From Bryobacterales bacterium (GTDB lineage Bacteria > Acidobacteriota > Terriglobia > Bryobacterales > Bryobacteraceae), in assembly GCA_016716385.1 (NCBI GenBank), contig JADJWL010000025.1, forward strand, positions 868,001 through 932,000: a stretch of DNA of 64,000 bases, in the 5' to 3' direction. Below the pieces are notes generated by a model. The model worked only from the letters and a program-made list of their open reading frames with translations, was not told the origin of the DNA and ran no database searches. Shown here piece after piece: positions 10,390 to 19,041 of the stretch. Positions within the stretch are counted from its first letter, which is position 1; each line of letters starts with the position of its first letter. The translations under genes were made by a program, and so were the position numbers.

Positions 10390-12021
10390 TCAGGACTTCC
10401 GCAGGACGACAAGCGTGCGGTCGTCCGCGGGAGGCGCACCGGCCGTCCAGACTTCGACCTCCCGCTCGATCGCTTCCACGATGGCGGCGGCTGGCTCCCG
10501 CGCGAGACGGCAGACCAGGTCCCGCAAACGCGGCAGGTCGTATTCTTCCTCGCGCGGCGATTCCGCCTCCACGATTCCGTCCGTGTACAGCAGCAGGCAA
10601 TCGCCCGAATGCAGCGTGCCCCGCGACTCCTTGTACACCGCAACCGGGAGCAGGCCGAGAACCACTCCTCCCTCGGCCAGCTCCTCCTCGCCGCCGCCCG
10701 CGCGCCGGAGAAGGGGCGGGTTGTGGCCGGCGTTGACGTAGGTGAACTCGCCGCTCGACGGGTCAATCGCCAGCGCGAACAGGGTGATAAACCGGTTCGC
10801 CGGGCAGGAGGCAACCAGACTGCGATTCAGCCTGCCGACCAGCGTGGCGAGCGAAGCATGGCTCTCTGCCAGCGCCTGCACGCGCGCCTGCAACCCCATC
10901 ATGAGCAGCGCGGCGGGCAGTCCCTTGCCGGCGACATCGGCGATGATCACGCCCAGGCGCCCGTCCGGGTGGCGGAAATAGTCGAAGTAGTCGCCGCCCA
11001 CGGTCCGGCACGGAACGTTGCGCCCGCTCACGTCGAGTCCGGGAGCCTCGGGCGCTCCGGCGGGCAAGTGCAGCCGCTGGATCTCCGCGGCTTGCGTCAA
11101 CTCGGCCCTCAGGCGGAGTTCGGCCGCCTCGACGGCGGCCAGGCGCTCGTGCTCGATGCGGATCGCGGCTGTGTTGGCGAGCACGGTCAACAGCTCCAGG
11201 TCCTCCTCGGTGAAGCTGCGCGACGCGCGCCAGCAGTCCACGTAGAGCAGCCCGGTGACGCGGCCGTCGGCTTGCAGCGGCGTTGCGATCAAGGAATGAA
11301 CCTTGTGCAGGACGATACTCTGGCGGTTCTGCAACTGGCGATCCTCGCCCACGTCGCGAACGAGGAGCGACGCACGGTCCACGATGACCCGGTCGCGTAC
11401 CGCCGCACTCAGGCGGAACTCTCCTCCCGACGAGGCTCGCGCGAGCAGTTGACCGTCCTCCAAAGCCAGGAGCACGCCCCGGTCCGCGTCGACGGCCTCC
11501 ATCGCCAGGTTGAGCAACACCTGGAACAGTTCCTCCAGCGGACGCCGCTCCGCCAGTTCGCGGCCGGCGCGCAACAGGACACGCGCCGGGGTGTCCCAGG
11601 CGACTCGGGCTTCCGCGCCTCCCGCTGCGAGACCCTCCTTCGAGAGCACCTTCTCCAGAGACGTGAGGATCGTCCGCTCTGGGCCGGGCGGCGCTTCGTG
11701 GGCGTCAAAGGTGACCTGGTGCGTCGAAGATGCTGCGTCCTCAAAGATCGCCAGAACACGGCTCGCGGTAATCTGGTCGTTGTGCCGGAGTACATGCGGC
11801 GCCCGGACCGGCGCGCCGTTGACGCTGGTGCCGTTCTTGCTGCCCAGGTCGCGCACGGTCCAGCGGCTCCCGGCCGGAGCAATCTCCAGATGCTGGCGCG
11901 ACAGACCGTTATCTTCAGGAAATGGAAGTTGTACGTCCGCACCCCTGCCGAGGATCATCGCCTGGTCGAGGGGGAGGGAGCGCATCGATCCATCGGGTGC
12001 GGTAATCAGGAGCCTAGCCAT
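10390..12021 (-). CDS. FHA-GAF-PP2C (SpoIIE/RsbU-type) serine phosphatase
   Basis: A 543-residue cytoplasmic signalling protein with three domains. FHA occupies about residues 1-95 (ILGRGADVQLPF, LSRQHLEI, DLGSKNGTSVNG) and should bind phosphothreonine peptides. A GAF domain covers about 125-290 (AMEAVDADRGVLLALEDGQ, IATPLQADGRVTGLLYVD). A PP2C-type phosphatase covers about 325-540, with metal sites in GGDYFDYF, IADVAGKGLPAA and YTDGIVEAES. It lies 33 bases downstream of the kinase-propeller gene on the same strand, which suggests one operon. A likely scheme is FHA docking on phosphorylated kinase; the phosphatase target is often a STAS protein, and one is encoded at 48333, far away. Confidence 0.92.
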   Translation of the reverse strand: MARLLITAPDGSMRSLPLDQAMILGRGADVQLPFPEDNGLSRQHLEIAPAGSRWTVRDLGSKNGTSVNGAPVRAPHVLRHNDQITASRVLAIFEDAASSTHQVTFDAHEAPPGPERTILTSLEKVLSKEGLAAGGAEARVAWDTPARVLLRAGRELAERRPLEELFQVLLNLAMEAVDADRGVLLALEDGQLLARASSGGEFRLSAAVRDRVIVDRASLLVRDVGEDRQLQNRQSIVLHKVHSLIATPLQADGRVTGLLYVDCWRASRSFTEEDLELLTVLANTAAIRIEHERLAAVEAAELRLRAELTQAAEIQRLHLPAGAPEAPGLDVSGRNVPCRTVGGDYFDYFRHPDGRLGVIIADVAGKGLPAALLMMGLQARVQALAESHASLATLVGRLNRSLVASCPANRFITLFALAIDPSSGEFTYVNAGHNPPLLRRAGGGEEELAEGGVVLGLLPVAVYKESRGTLHSGDCLLLYTDGIVEAESPREEEYDLPRLRDLVCRLAREPAAAIVEAIEREVEVWTAGAPPADDRTLVVLRKS

Positions 12022-12054
12022 GGTCCCTCTTGCGACGCGCCCCTCAGGCGGCCA

Positions 12055-14748
12055 CTACTCCTTGCTCTCCGCGATCCAGACGTTACCCGTGACTTCCAAG
12101 AGCGCCATGTAGTACCGATCGGGCACGAGAAGTCCGCCCATTATAAGTCCCGCAGGCAGCCGGATCCGGCTCCGATGAAAATGGTAAATGGCGAAGGGAT
12201 CGCCGGTTGGCCTCTTGGTAACCATATCCAGGCGTTGAGCGTAAAGGCACCGGGATCCATCCATGGTGGTGCAGAAATACACGAGCGCGCCATCGTGCGA
12301 CCACGAGGGGATGGAATTCTGCGTCTCGCGGTCGACCACCGTGATCCACTCCTCCTCGCCCGCCGCCCGCCCGTCCCGCACCGGCGCAATCCGGATGACC
12401 GTCTTGCGAAGCAGCGGAGTGTGAAACAGAACCCAACGTTGATCCGGGGACAGGCTGGCGCCGTGAATGTCGTACTTCGGATGGGAGATCAACTCGCCGG
12501 TCTGGCGCGACTGCGCGTCGACCCAGGAAAAGCGGGTCGGGCTGCCGTCCCAATAGACAATTCGCTTGCTGTCCCGCGACCAGCCGTACAAGTTCGCCGC
12601 ATTGTCCAAATCCAGCAACTTGATGGCTTCCCCGCCCGAAGCCGGAATCACACTCAGTTGTTTTCGTCCGGATTCCGCAAAAGCAACCATGGATCCGTCG
12701 GGGGACATCGTGGCGCGAACCTGTGCGGAGAGCAGAGTCGTCTCCGCCCCGGTGGCCATCTGGCGGACCCGGAGCGAAACGCCATTCGGGTCCGATTGCA
12801 GGAAGACAAGTTTGCTGCCATCGGTGGAACCCGTTACCCCATACTGATCGCTCCCGGAGTACGTGAGCGGCTCCAGTTCGCCCGCGGCTTTTCCGGTCTT
12901 GGGATCGAGCGGAAGGCTGAACAGGCGCCGAGCCCTGCTGGAGACGGTGAAGACCATCCGCATCCCGCCTCCCACGCGAACCGCCTGGGCGCCGGAGAAC
13001 GGGCCGGCGCCGGCTGTGACTTGGCGGGCCGGTCCGGCAGCCTTCCAGGTCTTCGGGTCCATCTCCACCTCCCAGATGTGACCTCCCGCATCGAATAGAA
13101 TGGAATTCTCAAACCAAGCTGGGGCGGCTGTCGCTACCTGATACGGCACGCCTTGCTGGCGCAACGCGGGAATCAGCCCGGTCTTGACCGGAGGTCCTCC
13201 GTCCACGGGCGCAACCCACCAGTCGAACTCGCCGGTGGCATTCGAGGAGGGCATGCCATCGAACAGGACGTACTTGCCGTCCGGAGAGAACCGCGGTCCG
13301 GAGGCCCACGGGACCTCCGAGGCGAGTTGCCGGGGAGTGCCCCCACCGACTGGCAAGAGGTAGATCTTCGACTCGCTCAAGAAGGATGTCGGGCCTGCGG
13401 TTGCCGTATACCCCAAGGAACTGCCATCCGGAGAGAATCGCGGCGAAGACCCCCCACGCACGAGCAGGCGTTCCTGTCCTCCCAGCGCGGGCACTACATA
13501 GATGCCACCCCCATCCCGCCGGGAAACATAGGCAATCAATCCTCCGTCAGGCGAGAAGGTGGGCGAAGAGTCGTCCGACTCATGCTGCGTGAGCCGGATG
13601 GGTTCCGCGCCTTTGGTGAGCGGCTGGATCCAGATGTCCAGATCGTTTCCGGTCGCGCGGTCCGAGGCGTAGGCGACAAACCGGCCATCGGGTGAAATGG
13701 CCGGGGACGTCGTCAGACCCGCACCGCTGGTCAGCGGCCGCATGTCGAGCGCCGGCGCGGCCGGGCGCGGGCGGGAACTCCACAGCCACGCGGCCCCCGC
13801 GGCGAGCAACAGTCCCGCGACCACCGGAATCCACCGGAGCCGGCCCCTCGTTCGGCTCTCCGGCGAAGTGATGGGCGCGGACAACAGCTTTCCGGACTCA
13901 GAGTCTTCCTTCAGTTCTTCGAGTGCGTTCCGCACGTCGCGCATCGTCTGGTAGCGCCGTTCCGGATCCTTGCGCATGCAGCGAGCGATGATCCGGTCAA
14001 GATCGCGGGGCGCCACGGGCGACAACTCGCCGACGGGCTTGGGCTCTTTGTGGATCACCGCCGCCAGCGTCGAGAGCGGCGTGTCTCCCTCGAACGCCCG
14101 CTGGCCCGTCGTCATCTCGTACAGCACCGCTCCGAAGGAAAAGAGGTCCGACCGGGCGTCGGGCTTCTTGCCTTCGGCCTGCTCCGGCGACATGTAGGCG
14201 ACCGTTCCCAGAATCGACCCCTCCACCGTGTCCGCCCTTCGGGTGACTGTGGCGTCGTTCTGGGTCAAGTCCGAGCGGTCGGTGAGCTTGGCGAGACCGA
14301 AGTCGAGCAATTTGGCTCGCCCTTCGCCGTCCACCATGATGTTCGACGGCTTCAGATCGCGATGCAGAATGCCGGCGGCGTGCGCCTTGGAGAGCGCGTC
14401 GGCCACCGGGATCGCGATGCGCAGAATCTCCTCGATCCGCATTCCCTGCCGCGGAATCAGACTGTCCAGCGTCCGTCCGGCGACGTACTCCATAACGATG
14501 AAGTCAGTGCCTTGATCGGAACCGATGTCGTGGATCGTGACGATGTGTGGATGGTTGAGAGCGGAAGCGGCCTTGGCCTCCTGGATGAAACGGCGCCTGC
14601 GCTCGTCGTCGATCGGCTTGTCGGACCGCAGGAGTTTGAGAGCGACGAAGCGGTCCAGGTGTTGATCTCGGGCCTTGTAGACGGTCCCCATCCCGCCCTC
14701 ACCCAGCGTTTCGACGATCTCGTAATGTGCCAGCGTTCTTCCAAGCAT
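12055..14748 (-). CDS. Ser/Thr protein kinase with C-terminal TolB/PD40-type beta-propeller
   Basis: An 897-residue membrane kinase. The start ATG at 14748 (MLGRTLAHYEIVETLGEGG) is chosen because the family begins there; a start 33 codons earlier gives an unlikely cysteine-rich extension. The Hanks kinase domain (residues 1-270) has G16EGGMG, K38 in VALK, HRDLKPSN (D131), DFGLAK (D149) and YMSPEQAEG. A single membrane helix follows (WIPVVAGLLLAAGAAWLW, about 310-330). The external part is a series of PD40 blades (SPTFSPDGGLIAYVSRRDG and similar). Such kinases are expanded in Acidobacteriota. Its signal is unknown. The phosphatase gene downstream is the natural antagonist. Confidence 0.92.
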   Translation of the reverse strand: MLGRTLAHYEIVETLGEGGMGTVYKARDQHLDRFVALKLLRSDKPIDDERRRRFIQEAKAASALNHPHIVTIHDIGSDQGTDFIVMEYVAGRTLDSLIPRQGMRIEEILRIAIPVADALSKAHAAGILHRDLKPSNIMVDGEGRAKLLDFGLAKLTDRSDLTQNDATVTRRADTVEGSILGTVAYMSPEQAEGKKPDARSDLFSFGAVLYEMTTGQRAFEGDTPLSTLAAVIHKEPKPVGELSPVAPRDLDRIIARCMRKDPERRYQTMRDVRNALEELKEDSESGKLLSAPITSPESRTRGRLRWIPVVAGLLLAAGAAWLWSSRPRPAAPALDMRPLTSGAGLTTSPAISPDGRFVAYASDRATGNDLDIWIQPLTKGAEPIRLTQHESDDSSPTFSPDGGLIAYVSRRDGGGIYVVPALGGQERLLVRGGSSPRFSPDGSSLGYTATAGPTSFLSESKIYLLPVGGGTPRQLASEVPWASGPRFSPDGKYVLFDGMPSSNATGEFDWWVAPVDGGPPVKTGLIPALRQQGVPYQVATAAPAWFENSILFDAGGHIWEVEMDPKTWKAAGPARQVTAGAGPFSGAQAVRVGGGMRMVFTVSSRARRLFSLPLDPKTGKAAGELEPLTYSGSDQYGVTGSTDGSKLVFLQSDPNGVSLRVRQMATGAETTLLSAQVRATMSPDGSMVAFAESGRKQLSVIPASGGEAIKLLDLDNAANLYGWSRDSKRIVYWDGSPTRFSWVDAQSRQTGELISHPKYDIHGASLSPDQRWVLFHTPLLRKTVIRIAPVRDGRAAGEEEWITVVDRETQNSIPSWSHDGALVYFCTTMDGSRCLYAQRLDMVTKRPTGDPFAIYHFHRSRIRLPAGLIMGGLLVPDRYYMALLEVTGNVWIAESKE

Positions 14749-14883
14749 ACGGGCGAGTGTGCAACAGTATACACCCGGGGCGATTCTCGCTTGGCAGTTT
14801 GTTGTTGGGCAGTGTGTTTCACAGTCGTTGCCCAGGGGCCAGTCCACCTCCAGGTGGTGTCAAGGATGGGGGAGAAACTCGAA

Positions 14884-15774
14884 CTATCCCCGCAGATCCG
14901 CGAACGCCTGTGCGATCCTCTCGCGAGCTTCAGGGGAGACAGGGGCGCCCGGCAGCCGCGGCGGACCACCGTAATACCCGTTGATGTCCATCGCCGCCTT
15001 CCAACCGGCCACGCCGTACTCGCGTTCAATGAGCGCGGCGGCGGTTTCGAGGCGGTTCTGCCAGTCGAGCGCTGCCTCTTCTTCCCGCGTCCGGAACGCC
15101 TCCCACAGGGCGATGGCCCCGTACGGCGCGGCGGTCGCGACCGGCAGCACCGTACCCGACGCCCCCGCCCGCAACGACGCCAGCGCCGCGCGCTCGCTTC
15201 CGCACAAGACCTTGCAGCCGGCTTCAATCAACTCCTTTGCCCGGTCGCGTTCGCCGCTGCCGTCGAGAACCGCGGCGATCCTGGGGTGCGCACTGGCTGC
15301 GCCGAGAGCGGGCACGGTGAAGCCGGTGACCTCCGGCAGGTCCGCCGCGATCACCGGAACCGGCGACTGGTCAGCCAGCGCGCGGAAGAAGAGCTGGGCG
15401 CGGTCCGGCGACCGCCGGGCAAATGCGTCTTCGTGCGGGGCAACGGCGACCACAGCGTCGAACCCCGCCGCCGCCGCTTCCGCCGCCTGACGCGCTGCCT
15501 CGCGGACTCCGGGCGTATCGATGAAGGCCAGCAGCGTCCGGGGCTTCGGCTCTTCGAGCGACAGGCGTGGTACCGCTGCGCGGACCCGCTCCCACAACTC
15601 GCGGCGTTCCGCCTCCCCCAGCAGCGCACCCTCGCCCACGGGTCCGCCCACGAGAAATCCGGCGATTGACGTGGCGCGCCACTTCGCCAGATTGTGCTCC
15701 AGCTTGGATGGATAGAGGTTGCCCTGATGATCGAACGGCGTCGCGATCGAGGCGAAGATGCCCTGCAGGTTCAT
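14884..15774 (-). CDS. DapA/NanA-fold protein lacking catalytic residues
   Basis: A 296-residue protein aligning end to end with the dihydrodipicolinate synthase/N-acetylneuraminate lyase family (FASIATPFDHQGNLY at the start, VLCGSERAALASLRAGASG later). The residues that define the chemistry are replaced. The Schiff-base Lys of the IxGxKE..G motif is Leu170 in IAAVLDGSG. The Tyr of the YNxP motif is Ala144 in IAADLP. The GTTGE motif reads GPVGE, losing both Thr. It therefore cannot work as a standard class I aldolase. The gene stops 7 bases after efp's stop region begins upstream, on the same strand. A binding role or a different reaction is possible; the annotation 'dapA' would be wrong. Confidence 0.8.
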   Translation of the reverse strand: MNLQGIFASIATPFDHQGNLYPSKLEHNLAKWRATSIAGFLVGGPVGEGALLGEAERRELWERVRAAVPRLSLEEPKPRTLLAFIDTPGVREAARQAAEAAAAGFDAVVAVAPHEDAFARRSPDRAQLFFRALADQSPVPVIAADLPEVTGFTVPALGAASAHPRIAAVLDGSGERDRAKELIEAGCKVLCGSERAALASLRAGASGTVLPVATAAPYGAIALWEAFRTREEEAALDWQNRLETAAALIEREYGVAGWKAAMDINGYYGGPPRLPGAPVSPEARERIAQAFADLRG

Positions 15775-15781
15775 CCCGCGG

Positions 15782-16339
15782 TCAGGCCCGTTCCTGGTAC
15801 GTTCCCTCGGCCGTGTTGACGCGGATCTTCTCGCCCACGTCGATGAACGGCGGCACCTGCACGATGAGCCCGCTTTCGAGCTTCGCCGGCTTCGTCACGT
15901 TCGAGACGGTCGCGCCCTTCAGGCCCGGCTCGGTCTCCACCACAGTCAGGTCGACCGTGGGCGGCAGTTCCACCGAGATCGGCTTGCCTTCGTAGAACTC
16001 CACGTGCACCTTCAGTTGCGGGATCAGGTACTGCACGGCGTCGCCCAGCATGTCCGCGTTGAAGTGGATCTGTTCGAACGTTTCAGTGTTCATGAAGTAG
16101 TAGGATTCGCCGTCGTCGTACAGGTACTCCATCTCCACTTCTTCGAGGGCGATGCGCTCCACGCGGTCTTCGGATGAGAACCGGTGCTCGGTCATGGAAC
16201 CGCTGCGCAACACGCGCATCTTGGCCTGGACGAAGCCGCGGAGGTTGCCCGGTGTGCGGTGGCTGACGCTGAAGATGGAATGCAGTTCGTTGTTGAACTT
16301 GATGATCATCCCCGGGCGCAACTGGGTCGCTTGAATCAT
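15782..16339 (-). CDS. efp: Elongation factor P
   Basis: A 185-residue EF-P, the translation factor that relieves ribosome stalling at polyproline. All three beta-barrel domains are present, with the family signature in domain III (KPAKLESGLIVQVPPFIDVGEKIRV). The domain I loop that carries the modified Lys or Arg reads HRTPGNLRGFV. The residue aligned to E. coli K34 is Asn32, with Arg34 two residues on. No earP, epmA or ymfI-type modification gene is seen nearby. AGGAGA lies about 12 bases before the ATG. It is followed at close spacing by the DapA-like gene. Confidence 0.96.
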   Translation of the reverse strand: MIQATQLRPGMIIKFNNELHSIFSVSHRTPGNLRGFVQAKMRVLRSGSMTEHRFSSEDRVERIALEEVEMEYLYDDGESYYFMNTETFEQIHFNADMLGDAVQYLIPQLKVHVEFYEGKPISVELPPTVDLTVVETEPGLKGATVSNVTKPAKLESGLIVQVPPFIDVGEKIRVNTAEGTYQERA

Positions 16340-16375
16340 GAAAGTACGTTTCTCCTGTGCGGGTGATCTTTCAGT

Positions 16376-17164
16376 TTATCGCAGAACGATAGGCCGGAGC
16401 GGCCGCACGTAGAGGTTCCGGTAGGCGACCGGACCGTGATCTCCCTGCAGCATCAACGGGTTCTTCGCGGCTTCCGGCAGGTTCATGTGGGCGCGGGTCG
16501 GCCCTTCCACCTCGACGTTGTCATGCACGAGCAGCCCGTTGTGCAGCACGCGAATGAAGCGGGCGTTCTCTGTCTTCTTCCCTGATGAGTCGAAACGCGG
16601 ACCGCGGAACCAGACCTGGTAGGACTGCCACTCACCCGGCCGGCGGCTGGCGTTGCGCAGCGGCGGCGCGCCCCCGACCCCTTTCTCGTTGATCCAGCGG
16701 TGATAGATGGCCCCGCCGTCGGAGGTCTTCAACGGCTCCGGCGCATTCCAGCTATCGAAGACCTGGATTTCGTAAAGCCCGTGCAAGTAGACCCCGGAGT
16801 TCGATCCCTTGGGAATCATGAACTCCAGGTACAGCTCGAGATCGCCGAAGGATTCCTCCGTCACCAGATTCACGGTGCGGCCGGTGGGGCCGTTCAGCAT
16901 CGTGCCGCCGGGCTTCGGGATCGCGTGCAGGCGGGTGGGGGAGAGGAACCGTTCGAAGCGGATGGCGGTGGTGGCGAACCATTCGTTGGACCCCTTGCCG
17001 TCGCCACGCCAGCCGGCGAGGTCGCGGCCGTTGAGCAGCGGACGCCAGCCTTCTTCCAGCAGGAACGGCGGATCGCCGTGCGCCTCGCCGTCGTTCAACT
17101 CAGGGTGCGGCTGCGCCGCGGCCAAAGCCGCGCACGCCATCAGCATCGGGATCCAGCGCGCCAT
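16376..17164 (-). CDS. Exported DUF1080 (3-keto-disaccharide hydrolase-like) protein
   Basis: A 262-residue exported protein. A short signal peptide (MARWIPMLMACAALAAAQ) is followed by the DUF1080 jelly-roll: GWRPLLNGRDLAGWRGDG, FGDLELYLEFMIPKGSNSGVYLHGLYEIQVFDSW, GAIYHRWINE and GPVAYRNLYVRPL. The family is abundant in Acidobacteriota and Planctomycetota and linked to sugar, including 3-keto-glycoside, metabolism. The substrate cannot be inferred here. It is transcribed toward efp with a 36-base gap, and is divergent from the PPIase gene at 17214. Confidence 0.9.
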   Translation of the reverse strand: MARWIPMLMACAALAAAQPHPELNDGEAHGDPPFLLEEGWRPLLNGRDLAGWRGDGKGSNEWFATTAIRFERFLSPTRLHAIPKPGGTMLNGPTGRTVNLVTEESFGDLELYLEFMIPKGSNSGVYLHGLYEIQVFDSWNAPEPLKTSDGGAIYHRWINEKGVGGAPPLRNASRRPGEWQSYQVWFRGPRFDSSGKKTENARFIRVLHNGLLVHDNVEVEGPTRAHMNLPEAAKNPLMLQGDHGPVAYRNLYVRPLRPIVLR

Positions 17165-17213
17165 GCCCCCATGATACGCGCAGTAAGATAAGCACAGTAA
17201 AATAAGGGATCAG

Positions 17214-18068
17214 ATGCCGATCCTTGTCAATGGCGAAACGATCGAGGACGCCGTCGTCCGCCAGGAAGCGTCCGCGATGCGGCCGCGTTACGAAGAGATG
17301 ATGGCCGGCATGGACCCGGTCGAGCGCGAGATGCAACTGCGCGACTGGTCGCGGGAGAACGTGATCGAGCGTGTGCTGCTGCGCCAGGCGGCGGTGGCGG
17401 ATCCCGAACCGGTCCCCGCCGAGGCTGTCGAACAGATGGTCGAGCGGGCGCGCGCGCAGTCGTCCGGACAGCCCGGCTGCGCCATCGACGAAGACGAGAT
17501 CCGCCGCGAGGCCGAGACCCAGCTCAAGGTGGAGCGCCTGGTGGCCCGTATCACGACGAAGGTCAGCCCGCCCCGGCAAAAGGATCTGACCGAGTATTAC
17601 CGCAAGCACCAGGAGCAATTCTGGTCGCCGGAAACCATCCGCGCGGCGCACATCGTCAAGCACGTCAACGGGGCGGGCGAGGAAGAGGCGGCGCTGGCCG
17701 TGCTGCGCGACGTGAAGGCTCAACTCGACGCCGGCGGCGACTTCGCCGCGCTGGCCGACCAGTTTTCCGACTGCCCCGGCAAGGGCGGCGATCTCGGCTA
17801 TTTCCCGCGCGGTGAAATGGTCGAGGAGTTCGAAAAAGCCGTCTTCGAGCTGGACGTGAACCAGACAAGCGATATCTTCCGTTCCCCGTTCGGTTTCCAC
17901 ATCGCGCGGCTGTTGGACCGCCGTCCCGCCGGACACCGGCCCCTGAATGACGTCCGCGAAGAGGTGGAGGCCGCCGTGCTGCAGGCCAAGCGCGACAAGG
18001 TGTTCGAACAGTATCTCGATAAGTTGCGGGCGGGAGCGAAGGTCGAGATCATCAAGGCGAAGACATGA
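17214..18068 (+). CDS. Parvulin-type peptidyl-prolyl cis-trans isomerase
   Basis: A 284-residue PPIase with a SurA-like N-terminal helical region and a rotamase domain at about residues 140-245 (IRAAHIVKHV, GGDFAALADQFSDCPGKGGDLGYFPRGEMVEEFEKAVFEL, SPFGFHIARLLDRR). It has no signal peptide or membrane helix, so it should be cytoplasmic, which is unusual for SurA-like proteins. The stop overlaps the start of the formylglycine-generating enzyme gene (ATGA at 18065-18068). The link raises the possibility that it helps fold FGE clients or Tat substrates; that is inference. Confidence 0.9.
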   Translation: MPILVNGETIEDAVVRQEASAMRPRYEEMMAGMDPVEREMQLRDWSRENVIERVLLRQAAVADPEPVPAEAVEQMVERARAQSSGQPGCAIDEDEIRREAETQLKVERLVARITTKVSPPRQKDLTEYYRKHQEQFWSPETIRAAHIVKHVNGAGEEEAALAVLRDVKAQLDAGGDFAALADQFSDCPGKGGDLGYFPRGEMVEEFEKAVFELDVNQTSDIFRSPFGFHIARLLDRRPAGHRPLNDVREEVEAAVLQAKRDKVFEQYLDKLRAGAKVEIIKAKT

Positions 18069-19039
18069 GTTTTCCGGTGCTCTCCCCGCCGCCCTGCTGC
18101 GTCCCGAGCCGGGAGCGGGCGGCGATCCTCGAACGGTCCCGCCGTGACGCCGCCGGACGCGTCCGCGCCACGTCGGGCTCGACCGCGGAGATGGAGAAGC
18201 TCGACGGCGGCCGCTTCCTGATGGGCACCGATTCTCTCGAAGGCTTTCCCGCCGACGGCGAGGGACCGGTCCGCGAGATCCACGTCGACCCGTTCTACGC
18301 CGACCGGCATCCGGTCACTAATGAGCAGTTCGCCGAGTTCATCCAGGCCACCGGCTACCAGACTGAAGCCGAGCGCTTCGGCTGGTCGTTCGTGTTCCAG
18401 GGGCACATCCCGAAGGAAGCGTACGACCGGCTGGTCGACCGAACCGTGCGCGGGGTGCGCTGGTGGTGCAAAGTGAACGGTGCCGACTGGCGGCATCCCG
18501 AGGGTCCGGACTCTTCGGTTGCAGGGCGGGAGCATTGTCCCGTGGTGCAGGTTTCCTCGACGGACGCCGGGGCCTACGCCGCCTGGGCCGGCAAGCGTCT
18601 GCCGACCGAGGCGGAATGGGAGTACGCGGCCCGCGGCGGACTCCAACAGAAGATCTACGCCTGGGGCGACGAGCTGACGCCCGAGGGCCGCCACATGTGC
18701 AACATCTGGCAGGGCGACTTCCCGAACCTCGATACCGCCGAGGACGGCTATTCCCGCGCCTGTCCGGGGAACGCGTTCCCGGCCAACGGCTACGGCCTGT
18801 ATTCGGTCGCCGGCAACACCTGGGAATGGTGCGCCGACTGGTGGGACCCCTCCTATCACGCCTCGGCGACGGCGGTGAATCCGGTGGGTCCGCCCGCCGG
18901 GACGAATCGCGTGATGCGCGGCGGATCGTACCTCTGCCATCGTTCGTATTGCAACCGCTACCGTGTCGCGGCGCGGACCTCCAACACCCCGGATTCGGCC
19001 ACCACCAACATCGGCTTCCGGTGCGTGCGGGACCTGTAG
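18065..19039 (+). CDS. Formylglycine-generating enzyme (FGE/SUMF1 family)
   Basis: A 324-residue copper-dependent oxidase that converts the active-site Cys of sulfatases to formylglycine. The family framework is complete: GRFLMGTDS, HPVTNEQFAEFIQATGY, AWAGKRLPTEAEWEYAARGG, GNTWEWCADWW. Both catalytic cysteines are present in GGSYLCHRSYC (C291, C296), matching true FGEs rather than the many non-FGE relatives. There is no signal peptide, so it acts in the cytoplasm before export. A sulfatase with a suitable CxAxR site is encoded 2.2 kb downstream on the other strand. It overlaps the PPIase gene and is 2 bases from queG. Confidence 0.93.
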   Translation: MSFPVLSPPPCCVPSRERAAILERSRRDAAGRVRATSGSTAEMEKLDGGRFLMGTDSLEGFPADGEGPVREIHVDPFYADRHPVTNEQFAEFIQATGYQTEAERFGWSFVFQGHIPKEAYDRLVDRTVRGVRWWCKVNGADWRHPEGPDSSVAGREHCPVVQVSSTDAGAYAAWAGKRLPTEAEWEYAARGGLQQKIYAWGDELTPEGRHMCNIWQGDFPNLDTAEDGYSRACPGNAFPANGYGLYSVAGNTWEWCADWWDPSYHASATAVNPVGPPAGTNRVMRGGSYLCHRSYCNRYRVAARTSNTPDSATTNIGFRCVRDL

Positions 19040-19041
19040 CC

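Noticed and set aside
10363..13098. 911-codon plus-strand open frame
   Set aside because: It lies opposite the phosphatase and kinase genes, whose motifs are intact; the translation is low-complexity and has no domains.
14050..15669. Plus-strand open frame of 539 codons
   Set aside because: It crosses the kinase start and the DapA-like gene on the other strand and shows no family features.
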